Below the pieces are notes generated by a model that saw nothing but the letters and a program-made list of their open reading frames with translations, ran no database searches and had not been told where the DNA came from. The position numbers were made by a program, and so were the translations under genes. DNA of 64,000 nt from Beijerinckiaceae bacterium. GTDB taxonomy: Bacteria > Pseudomonadota > Alphaproteobacteria > Rhizobiales > Beijerinckiaceae. Numbering within the stretch: the stretch's first letter is position 1; every line of letters begins with the position of its first letter. Of this stretch, positions 17,495-25,642 are shown piece after piece. The stretch covers positions 1-64,000 of the forward strand of contig CANGBC010000004.1 in NCBI GenBank assembly GCA_947452005.1, read 5' to 3'.

Positions 17495-18358
17495 ATGCGT
17501 ATTTGCCGCTTCGGAGATGATCGCCTCGGTGTTGTGATCGGCGATCAAATTCATGATGTCACAGACATTCAGACAGAGGTGCGTGCCAAAGCGCCTTATA
17601 CGGCCATGTATGACGCCGTGATCGAAGCCCTTCCGCAGATCAAGGATCGTCTGATGGACGCGGCCAAAAAAGCGCCGGGCGTCGATGTGGCGAGCGTTAC
17701 ATTGCTCTCACCTGTCGCGCGTGTGCCGAAGATTGTGGCGGCTCCGACCAATTATCAGGATCACATCATCGAGATGGAAGCCGCGCGTCAGGCGGGTGGC
17801 TCCAAACATACGGCCAAGATCGGCACGGATGGTTTGTTTCTGAAGGCGCCAACATCATTGGTCGGCCCTGCAGCTGGTGTGCCGGTGCGTTTTCCGGAAC
17901 GCCGCACCGATCATGAGCTGGAGCTTGTGGTTGTGATTGGCAAGCAATGCACCAATGTCACTCAGGAAGATGCGCTGAATTATGTCGCCGGCTATTCGCT
18001 GGGTCTCGACATGACCATTCGCGGTCCTGAAGATCGCTCTTTCCGCAAGTCACCCGATGGCTATGCGGTGCTGGGCCCCTGGATGGTCACAGCTGATGAA
18101 GTGCCCGATCCCACCGACGTGCCGCTGGAGCTGAAGGTGAATGGCGAAACGCGCCAGAAAACCAACACAGCCTATCTGATCTACGACGTGCGTCGCCTGA
18201 TTGAATTCGCGACGTCCTTCTACACGCTCTATCCGGGTGATGTGATCTATACGGGCACATGTTCGGGTGTGGGTCCGGTGAAGCCGGGTGATGTCATAAC
18301 GCTGGAGAGCCCGCTGATTGGCCGTATGGATGTGCCGGTGCGCGCGCATCAACATTAA
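17495..18358 (+). CDS. Fumarylacetoacetase (FAH) family hydrolase or isomerase
   Basis: 287 residues. The C-terminal FAH domain (about residues 75-284) has the metal ligands in RRTDHELELVVVIG (two Glu) and LGLDMTIRGPE (Asp), and the usual DVIYTGTCSGVGPVKPGD near the end. Members hydrate, tautomerise or cleave 2-oxo-dienoates and acylpyruvates in meta-cleavage and homoprotocatechuate pathways. The start at 17495 follows GAAAGGA. Operon partners are PrpD-type proteins upstream and an alpha/beta hydrolase 11 bp downstream. Confidence 0.88.
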   Translation: MRICRFGDDRLGVVIGDQIHDVTDIQTEVRAKAPYTAMYDAVIEALPQIKDRLMDAAKKAPGVDVASVTLLSPVARVPKIVAAPTNYQDHIIEMEAARQAGGSKHTAKIGTDGLFLKAPTSLVGPAAGVPVRFPERRTDHELELVVVIGKQCTNVTQEDALNYVAGYSLGLDMTIRGPEDRSFRKSPDGYAVLGPWMVTADEVPDPTDVPLELKVNGETRQKTNTAYLIYDVRRLIEFATSFYTLYPGDVIYTGTCSGVGPVKPGDVITLESPLIGRMDVPVRAHQH

Positions 18359-18369
18359 GGACAGATTCG

Positions 18370-19170
18370 ATGCTCTACAGAAAATCGAATGGTCTGCGCA
18401 TTGCCTATGATCTGGTCGGCGATGAAAAAGCGCCGGTCGTTTATTTCGGCCACGCGCTCGCCTCCGACATGGGCATGTGGGCAGAACAGGTCGCGGCTTT
18501 CACCGCGGCCGGTTTCCGTGTCTTGCGTGTCGACTTGCGCGGGCACGGTGGGAGCGATGCTGCTCCCGGCCTCTATCTCATGGATGATCTTGTCAATGAT
18601 GCGGTCGAAGTCATGGATCGTCTCGAGATTGAGAAGGTGCATTTCTGCGGCCTGTCGATTGGCGGCATGATCGGGCAGGGGCTGGGCATCCATCATCCTA
18701 CGCGACTGCATTCGCTCATTCTGTGCGATACGCAAAGCCAATCGCCGGCGGATGCGCAAAAGCGCTGGGGTGATCGCATCATCCATATCCGGCGCGACAA
18801 TTCACTGGAGCCCATTGCCGATACGACACTGGGTCGCTGGCTCTCGCCCGAATTCAAAGCCCGCAATCCCGGCCGCTGGCAGCAGATCCGTGAAACCGTC
18901 GCCTCCTGCACGCCGTCTGGCTACATCGGCTGCGCAGCTGCGATCCAGAATTTCAAATGGACGGATCAGCTCTCCAAAATCTCGGCACCCACTTATGTGC
19001 TGTGTGGCGAAGATGATCCGGGCGCCAATCCGGACGAAAATAAAATGATCGCGCAGACGGTGCAGCATGGCGAGTTCCTCGCCATTCCGAAAGCGCGCCA
19101 CTTGCCCAATATTGAAGATCCGGATGGCTTCAACCGCATCGTCATTGACTGGTGCAAGCGCCATAGCTGA
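18370..19170 (+). CDS. Alpha/beta hydrolase, 3-oxoadipate enol-lactonase-like
   Basis: 266 residues with the alpha/beta-hydrolase core: oxyanion segment YFGHALASDMGMW, nucleophile elbow FCGLSIGGMIGQ (Ser), acid Asp in CGEDDPGANPD and catalytic His in KARHLPNIEDP. The length and arrangement resemble PcaD enol-lactonases and C-C bond hydrolases. It sits between the FAH-type gene and a Bug receptor and probably performs the hydrolytic step of the same pathway. Confidence 0.85.
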   Translation: MLYRKSNGLRIAYDLVGDEKAPVVYFGHALASDMGMWAEQVAAFTAAGFRVLRVDLRGHGGSDAAPGLYLMDDLVNDAVEVMDRLEIEKVHFCGLSIGGMIGQGLGIHHPTRLHSLILCDTQSQSPADAQKRWGDRIIHIRRDNSLEPIADTTLGRWLSPEFKARNPGRWQQIRETVASCTPSGYIGCAAAIQNFKWTDQLSKISAPTYVLCGEDDPGANPDENKMIAQTVQHGEFLAIPKARHLPNIEDPDGFNRIVIDWCKRHS

Positions 19171-19196
19171 GTGCTGAATCAAAAGGGAGGGGAACC

Positions 19197-20213
19197 ATGT
19201 CGCTGAGGCTTGCTTGTCTGGTTGGAATTCCCCTCCTGTCTTGCGCGGTACCCGCTGCAGCGCAGGACTTTTTTTCTGGCAAGAGCATATCGGTTCTGGT
19301 CGGGGCTGGCGCTGGTGGCTCTTATGACGTCTATGCGCGCACGCTCGCCAATCATATGGGGCGCTATATTCCAGGCCAGCCGTCGATTGTCGTCAAAATA
19401 GCAGGTGGCGTGGGTGGCGGTGTTGCAACCGCTGTGCAGATGGAACATTCGGTGGCCAAAGATGGGCTCACCATCGGCATTGTTCAACAGACCAATGTGA
19501 CAAGTCAGATTACCGAAGACGAGGTGAAGGGCCGCTATGATGTCACCAAGTGGCATTGGATCGGCAATATGGCGCCGCTTCGCAATATGCTCGGTGTCTG
19601 GCACACGGCGCCCACGCAGACATTGGATGAAGCTAAAAAGATCGAGACCATTATCGGTGCAACCGGGCGCAATTCTCCGACTTATACGGTGCCCGCCGCG
19701 CTCAATCAGCTCATCGGCACGAAATACAAGATTGTGCTTGGGTATAATGGCGCGGCTGATTTGAATCTCGCTATGGAGCGCGGAGAAATTCACGGGCGTG
19801 GCGCCAATTGGATCAGCGTTGTGATTTCAGCGCCGCAATATATTGCGGAAAAGAAGTTCAAAGTGCTGGTGGTCGATGGCCTGACGCGCGATCCCACGCT
19901 TCCCAATGTTCCCACCCTTCTGGAGCTGGCTCAGGGTGAGAATGAAAAAGCGGCTGTCCGCCTCATCTCGGCGTCTGGTGAATTTGCGCGCGCTTTCTTT
20001 GTGCCACCGGGCACGCCGCCCGAGCGGGTTGCGATTTTGCGCAAAGCATTTGACGCGACAATGAAAGATGCGGCCTTTTTGGCTGAATCGGAAAAACTCA
20101 AGATGGACATTGAGCCTTCCGATGGCGTGACATTGGACCGGCTGGCCAAGGAGATTATCAATTCATCTCCTCAGGCCATTGCTCTGGCAAAAGAGCTGAT
20201 CGGTAGCAAATAG
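19197..20213 (+). CDS. TctC/Bug-type receptor, FYxGKxI subtype (3 of 9)
   Basis: 338 residues with a signal peptide ending AAA before QDFFSGKSISVLVGAGAGG. It belongs to the second subtype in this window, in which the mature protein starts with an F-x-x-GK motif and continues GGSYDVYARTLANHMGRYIP. The start at 19197 follows GGGAGGGG. It closes the operon that begins near 10 kb, so it probably captures the same acid or a pathway intermediate. Its stop lies five bases from the stop of the convergent methyltransferase gene. Confidence 0.88.
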   Translation: MSLRLACLVGIPLLSCAVPAAAQDFFSGKSISVLVGAGAGGSYDVYARTLANHMGRYIPGQPSIVVKIAGGVGGGVATAVQMEHSVAKDGLTIGIVQQTNVTSQITEDEVKGRYDVTKWHWIGNMAPLRNMLGVWHTAPTQTLDEAKKIETIIGATGRNSPTYTVPAALNQLIGTKYKIVLGYNGAADLNLAMERGEIHGRGANWISVVISAPQYIAEKKFKVLVVDGLTRDPTLPNVPTLLELAQGENEKAAVRLISASGEFARAFFVPPGTPPERVAILRKAFDATMKDAAFLAESEKLKMDIEPSDGVTLDRLAKEIINSSPQAIALAKELIGSK

Positions 20214-20218
20214 GGCGA

Positions 20219-20947
20219 TCAGTTTTTGCGCAGGATATTCACGCGAAACACCTGATCAAAGACAAGCTTGCCATCGACGCGCTCGGCATTGTCCTCAAAC
20301 GTCTTGCGCACTTTGGCGGGGTCCGCATCGAAAAAGACTTTGCGCTTGGGGTCGCGATCAATCTGGTCGTCGCGCCATTCTTCGAAATGATCGAACGTGC
20401 GTGGCGCGCGATAGAGAATTTCTTTTTCAAGCTGAACGTTGGGCATGGCCAGCACAGCCTCATAGGCCTGCGTGCGCACCAGGGTCTCATCATTCACGAG
20501 GCAGGTTGCGTCGTGATAATTGCCAGACGGCACAGGCTCCATCACATAAAGCAGGCCGCCCGTGCGCAGCACGCGCAAGGCTTCTGTCATGGCCAAAGCC
20601 GGGTCTGGCATGTGGTGCAGGCTGTTGGAAAAGATCACGGCATCAAAATGTCCCTTGTCGAAGGGGATTTTGTCCGCATTGGCTTCAATGAACTGCACAG
20701 GTACGCCAAGCTCACGCGCCTTGTCGGCGGCTTGCGCAATTTTGCGTTCTTTGACGTCAAGGCCCGTCACATCGGAAAAGAGACTCGCCAGCCCGCGGGT
20801 GAATTTGCCTTCGCCGCAGCCAAGATCAATGACGCGCGGTCCAAGCCCTTTCAATTCCTCATTGGCAATTTTCACATTGGTGGAGATCGGCAATGCGGCG
20901 ATTGATGCGCGTGATGGGTGAAGGGCGTCGGCGATCCTCTTGTCCAA
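20219..20947 (-). CDS. Class I SAM-dependent methyltransferase
   Basis: 242 residues from a TTG at 20947, chosen because it is preceded by AAGGAAC at good spacing and because upstream in-frame sequence lacks family similarity. Motif I is RVIDLGCGEGKFTRGL, followed by an acidic residue in VTGLDVKERKI, and the post-motif FDAVIFSNSLHHMPDP is typical of UbiE/MenG-like small-molecule methyltransferases. The substrate is unknown. A possible 46-residue ORF directly precedes it. Confidence 0.82.
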   Translation of the reverse strand: MDKRIADALHPSRASIAALPISTNVKIANEELKGLGPRVIDLGCGEGKFTRGLASLFSDVTGLDVKERKIAQAADKARELGVPVQFIEANADKIPFDKGHFDAVIFSNSLHHMPDPALAMTEALRVLRTGGLLYVMEPVPSGNYHDATCLVNDETLVRTQAYEAVLAMPNVQLEKEILYRAPRTFDHFEEWRDDQIDRDPKRKVFFDADPAKVRKTFEDNAERVDGKLVFDQVFRVNILRKN

Positions 20948-20963
20948 TTTTCTTGTTCCTTGA

Positions 20964-21104
20964 TCAGCGTTTCGAAAGTTCTTTGTCAGGTTTGCCGATA
21001 GGGGCCTGTTTGTAAAGTGTCGGATAAGCCGTTGCCACCGCCCCATCCTGGCCAGCCGGAGCGCCACGGCCGGGGCTGGTTTCGGGCCAATCCAATTCCG
21101 GCAT
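20964..21104 (-). CDS. Possible 46-residue ORF upstream of the methyltransferase
   Basis: A short frame from ATG 21104 ends 16 bases before the methyltransferase TTG, so the next ribosome site begins right after its stop. The codons are GC-rich at the third position. The product is Pro/Gly-rich and hydrophilic, with no signal peptide or known motif. It may be a real small protein or merely the untranslated leader. Confidence 0.3.
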   Translation of the reverse strand: MPELDWPETSPGRGAPAGQDGAVATAYPTLYKQAPIGKPDKELSKR

Positions 21105-21196
21105 GAGCTTATTCAAAAGCCTTGCAATCTGCGCTTTTGGCGTTGCGCAACGCGCCAATCGAGGCTCTAATTTCTCTAACAAATAAGGGGGAGACC

Positions 21197-22033
21197 ATGG
21201 GCACAAGATTCATTGCGCTGGCGCTTTGCATGGGTGTTTCAACAGCTGCTCTCGCGCAAGGCGCGCCTGATCCCGATGATGCGTTGAAGGAAGACATCGT
21301 CACTGCCTACAAGATTCTCGTCAATGAAGGTATTCTCGATTCCTTCGGTCACGTGACCGCGCGGTCCAATAAAGATCCCAATATTTTTCTGATGCCCCAA
21401 GCCATGCCGCCCGCGCTGGTGACCAAGGCCGATATTCTCGAAGTGCGCGTGTCAGACAGCCAACCGATTGATCCCAAGGGGCGGCGCGTCAATGGCGAGC
21501 GTTATATTCATGGTGAAATCTACAAGGCGCGGCCGGATGTGAAGTCGGTCATTCATTCCCATTCCATGGGCGTGATCCCGCTCAGCTTGACGCCGATCAA
21601 GCTGAAGCCTGTGGTGGCGCAGGCAGGTTTCCTGCCGCTGGAATCGCCGACCTTTGAAATCCGAGATGCGCGTGAGCCCGGTGGGCGCGGCATGCAGATC
21701 ACCGACAGCAAGCGCGGCGCTGCTCTTGCCAAGACGCTTGGCCCCAATCCCGTCGCGCTGATGCGCGGACATGGTGAGACGGTCGTTGGCAAGTCGATCA
21801 AACAGGCGGTGGTTTTTGCCGTTTATATCGACATCAATGCGAAAATGCAGACGCAGGCGCTTTACCTGTCGAAGAATGTCAAAACCATGAACACGCCTGA
21901 GCTGTTTACGGAAGATGAATTCGACATCAACCGCCCGTGGGAACATTTCCGCCAGAAGACGCTCGATCCTGCCGCCAAGGCCGCCATTGATCGCTCGCAA
22001 TTTGGTCTGACCCAAACACAAGAAAAACGCTGA
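21197..22033 (+). CDS. Exported class II aldolase/adducin-family protein
   Basis: 278 residues from ATG 21197 after AAGGGGGA. A signal peptide (IALALCMGVSTAALA, cleavage before QGAP) precedes a complete class II aldolase domain. The domain has zinc His ligands in SVIHSHSMGV and LMRGHGETVV and the typical ILDSFGHVTARS opening. Class II aldolases and decarboxylases are normally cytosolic. Its closest relative in the window is the signal-less protein at 38513; both share the GAALAKTLGP block and both adjoin a Bug receptor gene. A periplasmic lyase or a ligand-binding role is possible. Confidence 0.85.
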   Translation: MGTRFIALALCMGVSTAALAQGAPDPDDALKEDIVTAYKILVNEGILDSFGHVTARSNKDPNIFLMPQAMPPALVTKADILEVRVSDSQPIDPKGRRVNGERYIHGEIYKARPDVKSVIHSHSMGVIPLSLTPIKLKPVVAQAGFLPLESPTFEIRDAREPGGRGMQITDSKRGAALAKTLGPNPVALMRGHGETVVGKSIKQAVVFAVYIDINAKMQTQALYLSKNVKTMNTPELFTEDEFDINRPWEHFRQKTLDPAAKAAIDRSQFGLTQTQEKR

Positions 22034-22076
22034 GCCGCAAGCTTTGTCGATAATTCAAAACAGGAGGAGCGCTTCC

Positions 22077-23096
22077 ATGCGCATGTTCGTGAAAACTCTG
22101 GCGCTTGCTGCAGCCGCTCTGCTCTCAGCCAATGCAGCACAGGCTGATGCTGTTTCAGATTTCTACAAAGGCAAGACGCTGACGCTGGTCTCGGGCTTCA
22201 CGCCCAATGGCGAGAATGACATTCAATTGCGCCTGCTGGGTCGCTATATCGGCAAATATCTGCCGGGTAATCCGCAGACCATGATGTCCAACATGCCGGG
22301 TGCCGGCACGTTGCTCGCCGCCAATCATCTGTTCAAGGCGCCTGCCGACGGCACCGTGATTTCCATGTTCACATCGCAAGCAGCCATTGAGCCCTATCTG
22401 GGCAATACAGCGGCTATGTTTGATCCGACCAAATTGTCCTGGATCGGCAGCATGTCGCAGGATCGCCAATTCTGCATGTTGCAGGGCGATGCCAATGGCG
22501 TGAAGAATTTTGATCAGCTCGTCCAGAAAGAAGTCACTTTCGGCTCCAGCGCGCCTGCGACGGATATTTTCCGCTTCAGTGCCGTGATCAAAAACCTGCT
22601 CGGCGCCAAGATGAAGCTCGTGTCGGGTTATCCCGGCATGCCCGCCATTCGCTTGGCGATGGAAGGCGGCGAAGTTTCGGGCGTGTGCGGCGTGTCAGAA
22701 ATGATTCTGCGCACCAATCTGGCTGATGCCTACAAGACAAAGAAGATCAATCTGATCATCCAGATGGGCCGCTCAACGACAGAAGAATTTGGCAAAATGC
22801 CAAGCGTCTTTGATTATGCCAAGGATCAGAAGACCAAGGACATGCTGGAATTCTTCTTCAAGGATCTGGCCATTGGCCGCCCGATTGCAGCGCCTGCTGG
22901 CGTGCCGGCTGATCGACTGGCTGCTCTGCGCAAGGCTCTGCCCGAGACGCTGAAGGACAAGGACTTCCTTGGGGAAGCGGAAAAGATTGGCATGTCCATC
23001 AGCCCCGTGTCGGCGGACGACATTCAGGCAACGATGGTTGCATTGTCGAAAAAACCAAAAAGCTTCTATGAAGAAGTGAAGCGCGTGTCTGAATAA
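22077..23096 (+). CDS. TctC/Bug-type receptor, FYKGKT subtype (4 of 9)
   Basis: 339 residues from ATG 22077 after AGGAGGAG. The signal peptide ends AQADA, and the mature protein begins SDFYKGKTLTLVSGFTPNGE, then LLGRYIGKYLPGNPQ and MPGAGTLLAANHLF. The family-typical glycine run after the first strand is replaced by TPNGEND. It lies 43 bp after the exported aldolase and ends at a strong terminator, so the two genes form a closed unit. Confidence 0.9.
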   Translation: MRMFVKTLALAAAALLSANAAQADAVSDFYKGKTLTLVSGFTPNGENDIQLRLLGRYIGKYLPGNPQTMMSNMPGAGTLLAANHLFKAPADGTVISMFTSQAAIEPYLGNTAAMFDPTKLSWIGSMSQDRQFCMLQGDANGVKNFDQLVQKEVTFGSSAPATDIFRFSAVIKNLLGAKMKLVSGYPGMPAIRLAMEGGEVSGVCGVSEMILRTNLADAYKTKKINLIIQMGRSTTEEFGKMPSVFDYAKDQKTKDMLEFFFKDLAIGRPIAAPAGVPADRLAALRKALPETLKDKDFLGEAEKIGMSISPVSADDIQATMVALSKKPKSFYEEVKRVSE

Positions 23097-23113
23097 GTCT
23101 GCGCGGCAGGCAT

Positions 23114-23150
23114 AAAAAAGGGCCGGGAGAAATCCCGGCCCTTTTCTTTT
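23114..23150 (+). terminator. Strong bidirectional rho-independent terminator
   Basis: Stem GGGCCGGGA/TCCCGGCCC (23120-23128 with 23133-23141) closes a GAAA tetraloop, flanked by an A-run upstream and TTTTCTTTT downstream. It ends the receptor gene at 22077 and, read on the other strand, the monooxygenase gene that stops at 23166. Confidence 0.9.
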
Positions 23151-23165
23151 GTATGATGGGAAGCT

Positions 23166-24374
23166 TTACGCGGGATTGGCGTAAGCTGCAGGCACATTGG
23201 TTGGCACTTTGTCCCAATCCTGTGCGGGCTCAAAGCCCCAGACCCAGTCAATCTTTCCGTGCGTGCCATTGCCGGATTTGATTTCTTTCTTCTGCTTTTC
23301 TTGGTCGGCCATGTGCTTAAACTTGTTGGCCGAGTTCGACAGGTTCTGCACGCCGTGCACGCGGGGAATGCGCACCGCGCGGAAATGCTCGAACGCTTCC
23401 AGCGGGTCAGCGCATTTGTTCATCCAGCGACCGAGAATGTAGGAATCCTCAAAGGCCATGCACGCACCTTGTCCCACACTCGGCACCATGGCATGCGCAG
23501 CATCGCCGATCAGTTGAATGCGGCCAAAGCCCCAATTGTTGGTGATGGGGCGCGTAAACAGGCCCCATTTGGAACATTCCTTGACGGTCGCAAGCAGTTT
23601 CACCAGACGCGGTTCGGCATCGGGATAGCTCGCGCGCATCAGATCAGGATCGCCCTTGATCGCCCAGCCTTCTTCTTCCCACACATCGCTGTCGACCTGC
23701 GAGACGATATTCACAAGGCGGTTTTGGCGGATGTAATAGGCGATCAAATGGCGGCCCGGGCCAACCCATTGCACATGGCCATGCGGCTCCAGACAATCAG
23801 CGGGCACAACTTCGGCCTTGAGCAGCGCGCGCCAAACCATCTGGCCAGTGAAGGTCGGATTGTCGTCACCATAAAGCGCTTGGCGCAGAACGGATTTCAC
23901 ACCATCGGCGCCGATGACATATTCAGCTTCAACCTGCGTTCCGTTGGTGAAGTGCAGGCTCACGCCTGTGTCTTTCACATCAACACTCTTCAGGCGGTGG
24001 CCCAGATGAATATGCGCGCGGTCGAGTGGCTCAGCCAGTGCATCGATCAGATCGGCGCGATGGAAGCAATAATAGGGCATGCCATAGCGTTCAGCGAGTT
24101 CGAAGCGATTGGTATATTCGAGAAACTCACCGGTGATCATATTGCGGGTGACGGGGCCGGGTGACTTGTGGCCAATGGCATCCACTTGCGGGCCAACGCC
24201 AACGGCATGCAGCGCCTTTACGGCCTGCGGGCTGCAATTGACCGAGGCACCAATTTCGCCCAGCTCTGCGGCAGCCTCGAACACTTCGGCCTGGATTCCA
24301 TGCGTGCGCAACGCATTGGCGGCGGCGAGGCCAGCCAGTCCGCCACCGATAATTGCGATCCTGCAGGTCTTCAT
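23166..24374 (-). CDS. FAD-dependent aromatic ring monooxygenase (salicylate hydroxylase-like)
   Basis: 402 residues of the class A flavoprotein hydroxylase family. FAD dinucleotide fold IAIIGGGLAGLAAANALR is at residues 5-22, the DG motif is VIGADGVKSVLRQ, and the second FAD motif is RIQLIGDAAHAMVPSVGQG. Relatives hydroxylate salicylate, 3- or 4-hydroxybenzoate or 6-hydroxynicotinate with NAD(P)H. The start at 24374 follows GGAGGAACG. It is divergent from the Tat-dependent receptor at 24645, with a 270-bp shared control region between them. Confidence 0.88.
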   Translation of the reverse strand: MKTCRIAIIGGGLAGLAAANALRTHGIQAEVFEAAAELGEIGASVNCSPQAVKALHAVGVGPQVDAIGHKSPGPVTRNMITGEFLEYTNRFELAERYGMPYYCFHRADLIDALAEPLDRAHIHLGHRLKSVDVKDTGVSLHFTNGTQVEAEYVIGADGVKSVLRQALYGDDNPTFTGQMVWRALLKAEVVPADCLEPHGHVQWVGPGRHLIAYYIRQNRLVNIVSQVDSDVWEEEGWAIKGDPDLMRASYPDAEPRLVKLLATVKECSKWGLFTRPITNNWGFGRIQLIGDAAHAMVPSVGQGACMAFEDSYILGRWMNKCADPLEAFEHFRAVRIPRVHGVQNLSNSANKFKHMADQEKQKKEIKSGNGTHGKIDWVWGFEPAQDWDKVPTNVPAAYANPA

Positions 24375-24644
24375 ACGCACGTTCCTCCATCCGCTCTGAG
24401 GGCTCATCTTATGGTCTGAAAATTGGCTCGACGCGGCCCAAAAGCAAATCCAAATCCCGTAATCGCTCATTACAATTCAACGAGATCGATATAATTGCCG
24501 CCACCGTCATTCAAATACGGTCGGGGGTGATCACCTTTGCGGGCCGGGCGACCTTTTGGGTTGTCAGGTGACCATTCCAAAAATAACCTCAGATCAAAGA
24601 AAAACAGGCTGGCTCAAAGAGCCGCCCGAGGGAGGATGAAGCAC
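24375..24644. promoter_or_regulatory. Divergent control region with a GGTGATCACC palindrome
   Basis: The 270 bp between the monooxygenase and the next receptor gene contain no convincing gene and are locally AT-rich around 24440-24510. A perfect ten-base palindrome GGTGATCACC lies at 24526-24535, and a related half site GGTGACC follows about 35 bp on. It is a candidate operator for a regulator not encoded nearby; one ten-base palindrome could also be chance. Confidence 0.35.
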
Positions 24645-25625
24645 ATGACCATTTCGCGCCGTCAATTTGTGGCCGGGGCTTCGCTGGCTGCGGCCTTGCC
24701 GACATCCTATCAAAGCGCGCTCGCGCAGGCGGGCTATCCTAACAAGCCCATTCGTCTGCTCGTGGGCTTCGCGCCCGGCGGCTCCACCGATACCGTTGGT
24801 CGTTTGATCGGTCAGGCACTGGGTGAGCGGATCGGGCAAAATCTCGTCATCGAAAACAGGCCGGGTGCGGGCACCAATATTGCGACCGAGGCTGCTATTC
24901 GCTCAGCACCTGATGGCTATACGTTGCTGATGGTTGGCCCCTCAGTCACGATCAATGCCACGCTCTATAAAGAGCTCAACTTCAATTTCATCCGTGATGC
25001 CGAACCTGTCAGCGCCGTGGCAAGTCAGGCACAGGTCATGCTGGCCAATCCGAAACTGCCGGTGCAGAGCGTCGCTGAGCTGATCGACTATGGCAAAAAG
25101 AACCCGGGCAAACTGACAGTCGCATCGGCTGGCATTGGCTCCATCGGCCATTTGACGGGCGAATTGTTCAAGATGAAATCGGGCATTGAGCTTTTGCATG
25201 TGCCTTATCGCGGCGCATCTCCCGCGCTTGCCGATCTGGTTAGCGGGCAGGTGGATATTTCTTTCGCGGGCATTGCGGGTGCTGTGGAGTTTGTGAAAGC
25301 TGGCACGTTGCGCGCGCTCGGCGTATCCACCAAGACGCGCTCTGAGCGTCTGCCGGATGTGCCGGTGATTGCCGATACTGTGCCGGGCTTTGAGAGCAAT
25401 GACTGGTTTGGCATGGCCGCGCCCAAAAACACGCCGCCAGAGATTATCGCGCTGCTCAATCGTGAAATCGCAGCGGCATTGGCCGACCCCAAGTTGAAAT
25501 CCCGCTTTGCTGAACTGGGTGCAGCCTCGATGCCCATGCTGCCTGCAGACTTTGGCCGCCTGCTGCGTGATGACACCGAAAAATGGGGTGACGTTGTGCG
25601 CACGGCAAAAATTTCGCCGATTTGA
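24645..25625 (+). CDS. TctC/Bug-type receptor with Tat signal (5 of 9)
   Basis: 326 residues. I choose ATG 24645, about nine bases from GGGAGG; the ATG at 24636 lies too close to it. The N-terminus ISRRQFVAGASLAAALPT carries a twin-arginine motif, so export as a folded protein is predicted, unlike the other eight receptors, which have ordinary Sec-type signals. The mature protein is classical Bug: YPNKPIRLLVGFAPGGSTD, ENRPGAGTNIATE, HVPYRGASPALADLVSGQVD. It is probably co-transcribed with the NMT1-type binding protein 17 bp downstream. Confidence 0.9.
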   Translation: MTISRRQFVAGASLAAALPTSYQSALAQAGYPNKPIRLLVGFAPGGSTDTVGRLIGQALGERIGQNLVIENRPGAGTNIATEAAIRSAPDGYTLLMVGPSVTINATLYKELNFNFIRDAEPVSAVASQAQVMLANPKLPVQSVAELIDYGKKNPGKLTVASAGIGSIGHLTGELFKMKSGIELLHVPYRGASPALADLVSGQVDISFAGIAGAVEFVKAGTLRALGVSTKTRSERLPDVPVIADTVPGFESNDWFGMAAPKNTPPEIIALLNREIAAALADPKLKSRFAELGAASMPMLPADFGRLLRDDTEKWGDVVRTAKISPI

Positions 25626-25642
25626 TGTTGAAGGAAATGCCT

